Positions 46,565 to 56,006 of a stretch of 64,000 nt of DNA are shown one piece after another. The stretch comes from Nitrospiraceae bacterium (GTDB taxonomy: Bacteria > Nitrospirota > Thermodesulfovibrionia > UBA6902): assembly GCA_003599275.1 (NCBI GenBank), contig QZJG01000015.1:1-64000 (forward strand), read 5' to 3'. The first letter of the stretch is position 1. The number at the start of each line of letters is the position of its first letter. The notes below the pieces were generated by a model. It was not told the origin of the DNA and did no database searches. It saw only the letters and a list, made by a program, of their open reading frames with translations. The position numbers and the translations under genes are program-made.

Positions 46565-48692
46565 GGTATCAATCGAAATAGTCGCTGACGACAAGGCCTC
46601 TGGGGTATTCACAAACCTCCGGAAGGAAGGCTCCTCGGCGTTTGATAAGATCAAAAGCTCTGCGCTGGATTTCTTTAAGGCAATGGTCGGGTTTGAGGCG
46701 GTCAAACAGGCGTTCAGATTTCTAAGGGACACTGCCGCTGACATACTCAACACCGCCGCAGCCTTTGAGCAGACAGAAATCATGCTCAGGCGATTGACCG
46801 GCAGCGCGGAGGCCGGGAAAAAGTCCTTTGACTGGATCGTGGATTTCTCGACAAAGACGCCGTTTCAGATGGAGGCGGTACAGGACTCATTTGTTAAGCT
46901 GCAGGTGGCCGGGCTTGATCCTATGTCCGGCAAGCTCAAGAACCTTACCGACGCGGTTGCCGCATTCGGCGGAGGGTCGCAGGAACTTCAGCGGGCGTCT
47001 GTAGCCATACAACAGATGTCCGGCAAAGGCGTAATCTCGATGGAGGAGTTACGGCAGCAGCTCGGCGAGGCGATCCCCTCGGCTATGAAGATCATGGCAC
47101 GCGAAATGGGGATGAGCATGACGGAATTTATAAAGCATGTCGAGCGGGGAGAGGTGGACGCAAAGACCGGTCTTGAGGCGATGTTCAGGGGATTTGAAAA
47201 AGACTTTGACGGGGCCGCAGCGGGCATGATGAATTCATGGACAGGTATGGTCGCTCAATTAAAAGTCGAGTGGGCCAAATTCGCAAAAGAGATTATGGAC
47301 GCCGGATTGTTCGAGACGCTGAAAGGCGAGGCACAGGACTTCATGACCTGGCTGCGCTCGCAGGACCTGAAGGCATGGGCAAAGAATATCTCCTCTGCTG
47401 TTGAGGTTGTTATAAGCGTGTTTAAGGTCGTTATATCGACTGTTAAAATCCTGTCAAATTACTCTTACGAGCTGGGCATAGCACTGGCCGGGATCGCCGC
47501 AGTAAAGGTGATATCCGGGGTTGAATCCCTGATCACCGTGTTTAAGGCTTTGGAGGTGCAGATCAAATTATCATCAATCGCGGCACAGGGCTTTGCCATC
47601 ACGGCTGGATACTATATCGGCCAGTGGCTGGGAGACAAGCTCGATAAGACACTCTATAAGTTGACGAATATCGACCTCTCCGGGATGAATGCGGTCAATG
47701 AGCAATTAAAAAGCATCGCTGATGAGCGCGAATATGTAGAGCAGAAACATGCCGAGGCCCTTGCACGGCATAAACAGGCCGAGGAGGCCGCAAAGACCGC
47801 AGTCGACAGCCTCACCATCTCCGAGCAGCAGCGCACAGAGGCGCTGAAAGGTCTCGAAGCGGTTATGAAAAACATGCTTGACCTCGAGACAAAGATCAGG
47901 CAGCAGCAGGAAGGATATGCTGACCTCGAATTATCACTCAGACAAAAGCTCATGGCTGAGGATGAAAAATATTACAGTACACAGCAGCGCCTCGAGCAGA
48001 AACTGCAAACCGCCCTGAGCCTCACCGGCCAGGATAAGATAGACGCCCTCACTGAATACCAGCGGGCCGTGGCAAACTCCGCGCAGGAGGTGATCGATGC
48101 TAACGGCAACGTCGTGGTATCACTCGAGCAGTCTGTCAGCTCCGCACTCGCAAAGATCAGCGCAGCACAGACAGCAGTAAAAGTGGAGCAGAAAAACATG
48201 GCAGACGCCCTATACGCCGAGGCCGAGGCGTGGCGGACAATGGGCCTGGCCGCCGACGAGGCTGTATATAAGGCATTGCAGGGCATTAATGATATATCCA
48301 CCCGTCTTGATGAGCTGACCGCTCAGCCGCATGTAATCAAGATGGTCATACAGCAGGAGACGGTCGGGGACACGACAAGGTATTTCACAACTCCGGTCGA
48401 TCAGGGGCCAGGATACCAATCCGAAAACTCAATGTCAGGATTTCATCCGCTCGGCGCGCATAAAGACGGGACCGACTATGTCCCGAAGACCGGCATGTAT
48501 ATGCTGCCTCAGGGGGAGGCGGTAATCCCCGCAGCACAGAATTACAAATCCAGTATCACGATCGCCCCCAGCATCACCATCCAGAGCAGCAGCAAGGATG
48601 GCCGTCAGCTCGCCCGCGAGATCGATACGGAGATGGCGGATATGTATACGCATAATCGGTCACGGCTCAAAAAAGTGCTGGAGGGCAAATGA
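46557..48692 (+). CDS. Tape measure protein
   Basis: 711 aa; FEQTEIMLRRLTGSAEAGKKSFDWIVDFSTKTPFQMEAVQDSFVKLQ...GGGSQELQRASVAIQQMSGKGVISMEELRQQLGEAIPSAMKIMAREMGMS. Confidence 0.92.
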   Translation: MAKVSIEIVADDKASGVFTNLRKEGSSAFDKIKSSALDFFKAMVGFEAVKQAFRFLRDTAADILNTAAAFEQTEIMLRRLTGSAEAGKKSFDWIVDFSTKTPFQMEAVQDSFVKLQVAGLDPMSGKLKNLTDAVAAFGGGSQELQRASVAIQQMSGKGVISMEELRQQLGEAIPSAMKIMAREMGMSMTEFIKHVERGEVDAKTGLEAMFRGFEKDFDGAAAGMMNSWTGMVAQLKVEWAKFAKEIMDAGLFETLKGEAQDFMTWLRSQDLKAWAKNISSAVEVVISVFKVVISTVKILSNYSYELGIALAGIAAVKVISGVESLITVFKALEVQIKLSSIAAQGFAITAGYYIGQWLGDKLDKTLYKLTNIDLSGMNAVNEQLKSIADEREYVEQKHAEALARHKQAEEAAKTAVDSLTISEQQRTEALKGLEAVMKNMLDLETKIRQQQEGYADLELSLRQKLMAEDEKYYSTQQRLEQKLQTALSLTGQDKIDALTEYQRAVANSAQEVIDANGNVVVSLEQSVSSALAKISAAQTAVKVEQKNMADALYAEAEAWRTMGLAADEAVYKALQGINDISTRLDELTAQPHVIKMVIQQETVGDTTRYFTTPVDQGPGYQSENSMSGFHPLGAHKDGTDYVPKTGMYMLPQGEAVIPAAQNYKSSITIAPSITIQSSSKDGRQLAREIDTEMADMYTHNRSRLKKVLEGK

Positions 48693-50749
48693 GCCAGATT
48701 AAATGCGCTTATAAAAATCTGCTGGAATCCGGGACAGTAACGCTGCCGTTGGGCTCAGAAGACAGTAGTTATCCAGCCTACAGATTACATGACCGGGATA
48801 TTGGCAAGAAGTTTAGTCTTGCTAATGGTCTGAACCACGGTCAATCATATGGCGCGACTACTGATATTTCGGGTGGTAAAATCGGCAGGTATGGATATTT
48901 TGATGGAGGAGATTATATCAATATTCCTCATAACGCAAGGTTGAATATCATTAACAAATTCACGCTTGCTTTTTGGGCACGAAGAGAGGCTGTAGGGGCC
49001 GCGGCCTTATTTGAAAAAGGTAATGATTCTAATGGATGGGACCTCAACGGTGATTCAAGTGGCAATGTTAATTTGAGATCAAAGGGTTTTAACTCATCCA
49101 GCGATCATGTGGTGAGTAGTTATCTCCCGGATAGTGTCTGGACATTCTGCGTAATAACATATGATGTCACAGCGGGGGCGAATAATTTAAAATTTTACCG
49201 GAACGGATCGAGCGTTGCGACATTTACCGAGACTGGTGGATTATTGGTAAATTCCACCTCCCTTAAAATCGGCAGATCGTTAGAAGGTACACAATTTTTC
49301 ACTGGCTTATTAGATGAGGTTACTATCTGGGGCCGTGCACTGAGTGGAGCGGAAATAACGGATTTGTACAATAGCGGTAATGGTGAAAATCTTACAGGTG
49401 ATTTTTTTATTGACCTGTGTGGATATTGGAAATTTGATGAGGCCGCCTGGAGCGGAGTCGCAGGTGAAGTAAAAGATTCATCTGTAAAACAAACAATTAA
49501 TATAAAGATAGACCGTGCCTTTTTTAATCCATGTGGCCAGGCATATGGAGGGGCTCAAACTATACCGGGCGGGAAATTAGGTCGTTGTGGGTCGTTTGAC
49601 GGGGTTAACGATTATGTGAACATTACACATAATGATAAATTGAATATTACTCAGAAATTTTCCATGGTGTTCTGGGCAAAATTAACGTCTGGAGGGACAA
49701 CCGCGATATTTGAAAAAGGAAATACTTCAAATGGTTGGGATCTTGCGGGCGGATCCGGGGGAGATATGAATCTAAGAAGCTCGGGATTCATAAGCCCTGA
49801 TCATGTTGTATCCGGATATTTAACGGCAGGAGCCTGGACATTTTGTGTGATAACATATGATGCTTCCGCCGGCGCGGATAATTTAAAGTTTTATAAGAAC
49901 GGTTCGATATTTGCGACATTTACTGAGACCGGCGGATTGATAGCGAATGCAACTGACCTTAAAATCGGGACAGCTGCATCCGGGGGCCAGTTTTTTAAAG
50001 GATTACTCGATGAAGTAGCTATATATTCGAGAGTTTTATCAGGGACGGAAATTACCGAACTCCACAACGGGGGAGATGGAAAGATATTGACCGGGGCATA
50101 TTTAAATGATCTGGCCGGGTACTGGAAATTTGATGAGGCATCATGGTCCGGGGTTGCAGGGGAAGTGAAAGAAATGACTGGCTATGATAGCACCCCGGTT
50201 GATAAATTAATCATTCCGGCGGGGCACAATTTGTACAATGCGTCATTTAGCTTAAAATATTCGGATGACGACATGACATATGTCAACATAGTCGCTCCCT
50301 GGACACAGGCGGATAGCGAGCTGATTGAAAAGACCTGGGCCTCATCTACTAACAGATTCACGGAGCTTAAAATAGTGACTCCAGTCCTGCCGCAGATAGC
50401 AGAGATGTTCCTCACGTCAGAGTACGAATGGGAGCGCAATCCCTCCCGTCCGACCGGTGACCTTCTGCCCCGCTTCAATGTTGAACGGGACGTGTGCGCA
50501 GGTGGCCAGCCACGCTACCTCATACACGGCGATCCGCGCCGGTACCGATATTACCCGCAGGTCAGGGCTCTATCCACGCAAAAGGCCAACGCAAAGGCGA
50601 TGTACGACGCATGGGCAGGAGGGAAACCCTTCTGGCTGTGTGACCACGAGGGCAACTGGATATATGGAGAGATCCTCAGCATGGAAATGCCTGAGCAGGC
50701 GTCTGATATGTTCCCGTTCAGCTTCGAATTTTTAGAGGTCCTGCCATGA
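48689..50749 (+). CDS. Distal tail protein with two tandem LamG/concanavalin-like domains
   Basis: Two ~200 aa repeats, each with INIPHNARLNI/VNITHNDKLNI, VWTFCVITYD/AWTFCVITYD, FTGLLDEVTIWGRALSG/FKGLLDEVAIYSRVLSG. Confidence 0.8.
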   Translation: MSQIKCAYKNLLESGTVTLPLGSEDSSYPAYRLHDRDIGKKFSLANGLNHGQSYGATTDISGGKIGRYGYFDGGDYINIPHNARLNIINKFTLAFWARREAVGAAALFEKGNDSNGWDLNGDSSGNVNLRSKGFNSSSDHVVSSYLPDSVWTFCVITYDVTAGANNLKFYRNGSSVATFTETGGLLVNSTSLKIGRSLEGTQFFTGLLDEVTIWGRALSGAEITDLYNSGNGENLTGDFFIDLCGYWKFDEAAWSGVAGEVKDSSVKQTINIKIDRAFFNPCGQAYGGAQTIPGGKLGRCGSFDGVNDYVNITHNDKLNITQKFSMVFWAKLTSGGTTAIFEKGNTSNGWDLAGGSGGDMNLRSSGFISPDHVVSGYLTAGAWTFCVITYDASAGADNLKFYKNGSIFATFTETGGLIANATDLKIGTAASGGQFFKGLLDEVAIYSRVLSGTEITELHNGGDGKILTGAYLNDLAGYWKFDEASWSGVAGEVKEMTGYDSTPVDKLIIPAGHNLYNASFSLKYSDDDMTYVNIVAPWTQADSELIEKTWASSTNRFTELKIVTPVLPQIAEMFLTSEYEWERNPSRPTGDLLPRFNVERDVCAGGQPRYLIHGDPRRYRYYPQVRALSTQKANAKAMYDAWAGGKPFWLCDHEGNWIYGEILSMEMPEQASDMFPFSFEFLEVLP

Positions 50750-50792
50750 AAATACAGGGATTGGGGGTCAGGGGTCAGGGGGCAGTAAAAAA

Positions 50793-50820
50793 ATGTCATT
50801 CCCGCGAAGGCGGGAATCCA
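50793..50820. repeat. Dispersed REP-like palindrome
   Basis: TGTCATTCCCGCGAAGGCGGGAATCCAG. Confidence 0.75.
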
Positions 50821-50838
50821 GTTCCTTATTAATGTCTG

Positions 50839-53163
50839 ATGGAAGCTCAAACGACATCAATTCAAAAAGCCCTCGACCGTAGCAGGTTAAAACCAGTATA
50901 TATCGTTGAAAGCACACTCCAGGGCGCGGGCGCGCCGACGCTCTATTTCTCAGATAGAAACATCACTGTAGGATCGCAGATATATGAGAATTATCTGGAC
51001 GACCTCTCCGGACTCGCCGAGGAGATCGAGCGCGCTACGTCAGAGGGGTTGAATCCGGATATTCATCTGAGATTTAAAAACGATAGATTTATGTCACATA
51101 CCCATCTCATCGAAATCGGGAGCACATACCCATTCCACGGCGCGGTCACCATCATTAAAGAGGTATATCTCGATGACGATAATGCCTTCTCCGACGTACG
51201 GACGATATTTAAGGGCGCGCTGGACCAGCCGAGGGACATCGATGAGCTGAACTTTACCTGCCCGGTGTCGGCTATGACGCTGGTTAAAGATAAACAATGG
51301 AAGCAGACCATGATCACAAAGGCGGCCTACCCGAATGCCGACCCGGACGATATCGGGAAGTACGAAAATATAATTTACGGCAGCTGCGAAAAGGTCCGAT
51401 GCCATGCGATCAAGGCGGGGGCGGTTGATTCCCTCGCGCAGGACATTGGGACCGGTTTATCGGCTTTTGCATTGTCTGATCCCGCAGGCAAAGGAATGTC
51501 CTCGGGGACTATAACAATCCAGATTGAAAACGAACAGATAAGGGGATCATATTCAGGATCGACATTTACGCCGACTGTGCGTGGCTATAACAGTACAACC
51601 GCAGTGGCCCATGATAAGGGGATGGCTGTGTTTGAGGTATTGTCTGAATATGTATATTTAGTTGCTGGACATCCGGTAAAGGCCATAGGTGATCCGTATG
51701 CCTGGAACGGCGAGAGATGGGTCAGACAGCCTACCGGAGTCACAAAATACACCGGACAATCCGGCAGTGAACATGGCAGCTATTCGGGGAAGGCTGTTAT
51801 TGCATTCTCTGCCAAGCCGGTTGTGAAAAAACAGGTGGATATGACAATATCGGACCCCCAACATCAGCATGCGGCATCCGTATTAATAGATACTGTTGTT
51901 ATGAATCAATATACCATTAATAGCGGCTCTTGGACATTCACAACAAGTAACATCATAGACAATAATTTTAATAATTCTGCCGTTCAGGATCCAAGCAGCA
52001 ATACGGACGTACAGAGAATACTTCCATATAATAATGGGATTCCTTCCCGAATTCGTATCGGTATTAATCATAGCGACGCTGTATATAACAATATCGCAGC
52101 AGTCAGTTTTTATTTGAATGGCGCGTTGAAACAGACATTGAATTTTAACGGGTCACCATCCAAAACAACGACATATTCGAACTGGTATACGCTGAGTTCC
52201 TGGTCACATGTTAACGCCGCGAATACATACGTTAATATTGTGACTACTGCTGGCAACTCATTCAGGGTATGGGAAATATGGTATGAAGTGGAGTATGATC
52301 CAACCACGTCAACCGGAGCAACAAATACCTCTCTTTCCGGCAACAGCTCCGCTGATGCCTTTGTCGGCGAGGCCGTCTGCTGCGACGTGGATGGATACCG
52401 TGACGACGGCTCCGGGACATATACAGGATCGGCCAATGCTCTTATAGAGCGTCCGGACCATTTTTATAAGCATTTTATTGATATACTCTATGGGTTTACG
52501 CTTACGGATATTGATAGTTCGTCATTTACTGCAGCTGGGACGGCCTATGCAGCAGCCATTAGCGGGGGGTATAAGTTTGGCATCTGTATTAATGAGGAGA
52601 TCGTACCGTCACAATTTATATATAGTCTGGCACCTCAATGCCGATCAAATATCCGGTATGACAAGGGGCTCTGGAAGCTTCTCTATCTCCCGGACATTGG
52701 CCCTGCGGCGGTCAAGACGATCTCTAAGTCCAGTCTGTCCGGGGAATTCTCTAAATTTTCGTTTAACTGGACAGACAATATTAATATAGCCAACGACCTA
52801 AAAGCACTCTTTAAATACAATTACGGTCGGCTGAAATATGATGAATCAGAGTGGATCGGGACGGCTACGGCCACGGACGCCACATCACAGGGGAAATATG
52901 GCGTCAGGCCGCTGACCGTACAATTCAGTGCAGTCCGCTCGCAGGCAATGGCCGATCATGTATTGGCTTTTATATTATTACTGCGTAAGAACCCCCTCCT
53001 GACCGTTAATTTTCCGGCGTTTTGGGAATACTTTGCCCTTGAGAGGGGTGATACCTTCGATATAGTTAATTCCCTGTATAATGCCGTGAAATTCTATATT
53101 GAACGGATCGGCAGGCCTGAAAAGGGAATAGTTAATATTACCGGCATCCAATGGCCGGGATAA
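50839..53163 (+). CDS. Large tail tip/baseplate-like protein
   Basis: 774 aa, last structural gene; phage tail context. Confidence 0.65.
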   Translation: MEAQTTSIQKALDRSRLKPVYIVESTLQGAGAPTLYFSDRNITVGSQIYENYLDDLSGLAEEIERATSEGLNPDIHLRFKNDRFMSHTHLIEIGSTYPFHGAVTIIKEVYLDDDNAFSDVRTIFKGALDQPRDIDELNFTCPVSAMTLVKDKQWKQTMITKAAYPNADPDDIGKYENIIYGSCEKVRCHAIKAGAVDSLAQDIGTGLSAFALSDPAGKGMSSGTITIQIENEQIRGSYSGSTFTPTVRGYNSTTAVAHDKGMAVFEVLSEYVYLVAGHPVKAIGDPYAWNGERWVRQPTGVTKYTGQSGSEHGSYSGKAVIAFSAKPVVKKQVDMTISDPQHQHAASVLIDTVVMNQYTINSGSWTFTTSNIIDNNFNNSAVQDPSSNTDVQRILPYNNGIPSRIRIGINHSDAVYNNIAAVSFYLNGALKQTLNFNGSPSKTTTYSNWYTLSSWSHVNAANTYVNIVTTAGNSFRVWEIWYEVEYDPTTSTGATNTSLSGNSSADAFVGEAVCCDVDGYRDDGSGTYTGSANALIERPDHFYKHFIDILYGFTLTDIDSSSFTAAGTAYAAAISGGYKFGICINEEIVPSQFIYSLAPQCRSNIRYDKGLWKLLYLPDIGPAAVKTISKSSLSGEFSKFSFNWTDNINIANDLKALFKYNYGRLKYDESEWIGTATATDATSQGKYGVRPLTVQFSAVRSQAMADHVLAFILLLRKNPLLTVNFPAFWEYFALERGDTFDIVNSLYNAVKFYIERIGRPEKGIVNITGIQWPG

Positions 53164-53223
53164 CATAAAGAAGCAGGCGGGAGGCACGACCCTCCCCACT
53201 TACCTGTGTTGACGCACAGATAA

Positions 53224-53295
53224 CCCGTAAGGGCTGCTCCTTGTAGTGGATGCAATACTTATCGGAGCAGGCCCTCAAAACTTTAGGAGGGTCGC
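53224..53295 (+). promoter_or_regulatory. Structured leader sequestering the RBS of the Dam gene
   Basis: CCC-GTAA-GGG (53224-53233); CTGCTCC/GGAGCAG (53234-53240/53264-53270); GGCCCTC/GAGGGTC (53270-53276/53287-53293) covering the GGAGG. Confidence 0.5.
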
Positions 53296-54060
53296 ATGAA
53301 TAGTTTTCTGAGCTGGATGGGCGGCAAATCTCTGCTCGCTAATAAAATCATCCCAAAAATCCCTGAACACACCTGTTATTGTGAGGTATTCGCCGGGGCC
53401 GCCTGGCTCCTCTTCCGGAAGGAAGAGTCAAAGGTTGAGATCATTAACGACATAAATACCGACCTGGTCACACTCTACAGGATCGTGAAAAACCACCTGG
53501 ACGAGTTTGTCCGGTACCTGCGCTGGATCCTCGTATCGAGGGACGAGTTTGAGAGGTTTAAAAAGGAGTCCCCGGACACCCTGACGGACATCCAGAAGGC
53601 CGTCCGGTTCTACTATCTTGTGAGGACCGGATATGGCAGCCGGTTAGTCAATCCGACGTTTTCAATAGCGACCACGGGCCGGTCGAGCTTCAATCTGCTG
53701 CGGATAGAGGAAGATCTCTCTGCCGCCCACATCCGGCTGTCAAGGGCCTATGTAGAAAACATGCATTACGAAAAGCTCATACCCCGCTTCGATAAGCCTC
53801 ATACCTTCTTTTATATAGATCCGCCGTATCATGGATGCGAGGATTGTTACGGCAAGGGGATCTTCGGACGGGCCGATTTTGACCGGCTTAACAGCCTTTT
53901 AAAAGACATTAAAGGCCGGTTTATAATGAGCATAAACGACACGAGGGAGATCAGGCAGACGTTCGGTAAGTTCAATATTGAGAAGGTCAAAACGACCTAC
54001 ACAGCGGGAGGCGCGGACAAGAAAAAGCCGGTTACAGAGCTATTAATCAGTAATTTTTGA
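53296..54060 (+). CDS. DNA adenine methyltransferase, Dam/D12 class
   Basis: MNSFLSWMGGKSLLANKIIPKIPEHTCYCEVFAGAAWLLF and YIDPPYHG (DPPY) motif. Confidence 0.93.
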   Translation: MNSFLSWMGGKSLLANKIIPKIPEHTCYCEVFAGAAWLLFRKEESKVEIINDINTDLVTLYRIVKNHLDEFVRYLRWILVSRDEFERFKKESPDTLTDIQKAVRFYYLVRTGYGSRLVNPTFSIATTGRSSFNLLRIEEDLSAAHIRLSRAYVENMHYEKLIPRFDKPHTFFYIDPPYHGCEDCYGKGIFGRADFDRLNSLLKDIKGRFIMSINDTREIRQTFGKFNIEKVKTTYTAGGADKKKPVTELLISNF

Positions 54061-54066
54061 AAATTA

Positions 54067-54115
54067 AATTCTCAAACTGGCTGCAACTTTTTCTCAAACT
54101 GGCTGCAACGTTTTA
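54067..54115 (-). repeat. Right-end tandem transposase binding sites (R2/R1-like)
   Basis: CTCAAACTGGCTGCAAC at 54071 and 54093, exact 22-bp period; inverted copy at 14154-14177. Confidence 0.75.
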
Positions 54116-54343
54116 GAATATATTTTTTACGGTTTCCAGCTTTGTTCAATTTTTCTGTGTAAATAAAGACGCTTATTCGGAATAATAAAGTTAAAGATAT
54201 AAGTGTCTGCTTCCGATATTATGGGTAAGTGACAGCTGGTTACTATAATGGACAGAACAACTGTATCTTTATAGTCGTTTCTTCTTAAACATATTTTTAT
54301 TTAATACCCGAAAGATAAGACTTTACGGAACAGATCAGGTAGA

Positions 54344-55648
54344 ATGACCGGTAAAATAAACCTCGATGATGAAAAAGTATCCAGACTGGAAGGCAAGATT
54401 TATACTATTGCAGATGAAGTCCTTGATATCCTCAAGCAACTCTCCCAGGACAATAAGCAGCAACTGAACAGCAAAATAATCGCTGAACGGATGTTTATTA
54501 GAGACACCGTCAAAAAAATACTGGAAGAACCTGAACAGATCAAATCGGACTTCGGCACCGACTCCAGTCTTTTTAAAAATATCGCGGACACTGTATTAAG
54601 CAGAATTTCTGATCTGACACCGGGTTCCATAACCAGTCAGCTTATCAACCTGAAAGACCAGCTTAATGATGAGGCCGTTCTTAAAGACACCACAGCCTGG
54701 CTGGATTCAACCATCAGGATAATCAAAAACCATTTTGATGCAATATCGAAAAAGAACAAAGAACTCGAAGAGTTCATGCGCCAGACCATGAAACATCTTG
54801 AAGAGACAGAACTGCATATGTCAAGTGAATTGACAGCCCACCAGCAAAAATTCTCTGAAGACAGAGAATTTGAAAATACTATATCTGTAAATATGAATAT
54901 GATGAGGCAGGACATTCATGCCGGCAATGACCTTTCGAGTATCAAGAAGGCGGTTCTGTTCAAAATCGAAAACATTAACAAGGGAATAGAGAAGAAAAGA
55001 GAACAGGACCTGCAGCGGCTCAGAGAAACAGAAATGACACTTCAGGCAATGGGAAAACGCATAAATGAAATCAAGTATGAAGCAGATGAAATAAAGAAAA
55101 AGGCCGCGGAAATAGAAAGCGAATCTTTACGTGACAATCTTACCGGACTCAGCAACCGCAAGGCCTATGACCAGAAAATAAAAGAAACCCTGGCAGACCT
55201 CGGCAGGTACGGGGTCCCTTCCTCGCTCCTTCTGTGTGACATTGACGATTTCAAAAAGATAAATGATACATATGGTCACAAGGTCGGTGATCTTGCACTG
55301 AAGAAACTTGCTTCATTATTAAGGGAGAAATTAAGGGTAAATGATTTCATAGCCCGATACGGCGGAGAAGAGTTTGCCATTATTCTTTCTCACACTGACC
55401 TGCCCGGAGCAGTTAAGGCCGGAGAAGGGATGATATCATATATCAATAAGTCGGTATTCTCATATAAAGGTAACAGGATACCTCTGACAATAAGTATTGG
55501 TATAAGCGTTTTCAAACAAAATGACGATACTATTACCGTATTTGAAAGGGCCGACTCCGCTCTTTACGTTGCAAAACGTTCCGGCAAGAATAACGTTAAG
55601 TCGGAAACCTCTCTCGTTAAAGTGCCATCTACACTTGAACGTAAATAA
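54344..55648 (+). CDS. Diguanylate cyclase (GGDEF; GGEEF active site, RxxD I-site)
   Basis: LTGLSNRKAYDQKI...RVNDFIARYGGEEFAIIL. Confidence 0.93.
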   Translation: MTGKINLDDEKVSRLEGKIYTIADEVLDILKQLSQDNKQQLNSKIIAERMFIRDTVKKILEEPEQIKSDFGTDSSLFKNIADTVLSRISDLTPGSITSQLINLKDQLNDEAVLKDTTAWLDSTIRIIKNHFDAISKKNKELEEFMRQTMKHLEETELHMSSELTAHQQKFSEDREFENTISVNMNMMRQDIHAGNDLSSIKKAVLFKIENINKGIEKKREQDLQRLRETEMTLQAMGKRINEIKYEADEIKKKAAEIESESLRDNLTGLSNRKAYDQKIKETLADLGRYGVPSSLLLCDIDDFKKINDTYGHKVGDLALKKLASLLREKLRVNDFIARYGGEEFAIILSHTDLPGAVKAGEGMISYINKSVFSYKGNRIPLTISIGISVFKQNDDTITVFERADSALYVAKRSGKNNVKSETSLVKVPSTLERK

Positions 55649-56006
55649 ATTCAATGAGTGTATCATAATCACATAATCCATACTGCCTCATCTCAATGTA
55701 CTTCCATTCAGACATTTTAAATGTCCGCTCTATTCATTGCAGCAGCAGATAATCCAGCCTGCCGCAGGACTCCAAAGGCATATTGCCTATTTTGAGCAAT
55801 CCTGATGTTTTACACTTTAAGTCTTCGTATTATTTTTTCTCCATATATTTAGTTGTCCTCCATGAGACTAAAGTAATCAAATTATAGTTCCGATAATGAT
55901 GCATAAGATGCTTATCAGTTTCTTGAACAGATTTTAACTTAAGTGTATTAAATGACAGCGACAGGTCAATCAGTATTAGTAAATCAAACCAGCTAAACCG
56001 AGGTTT

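Larger units (their letters stand above)
14154..54115. mobile_element. Mu-like transposable prophage (boundaries approximate)
   Basis: 24-nt terminal motif AAAGTTGCAGCCAGATTGAGAATT (14154-14177) recurs inverted at 54067-54090 (23/24 match), with a second tandem copy 22 bp further out at the right end; the interior encodes repressor, MuA, MuB, Gam, Mor-like, Mu head genes and tail genes in Mu order; host motility genes flank both sides. Confidence 0.9.

Noticed and set aside
44480-53163. Contractile (myovirus) tail like phage Mu itself
   Set aside because: No recognisable sheath, baseplate spike or gpD-like gene; chaperone frameshift plus tape measure and tail-tip genes suggest a siphovirus-like tail.
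54061-54343. tRNA or attachment site (att) for site-specific integration
   Set aside because: No tRNA cloverleaf or integrase found; MuA/MuB genes and inverted end repeats indicate replicative transposition instead.
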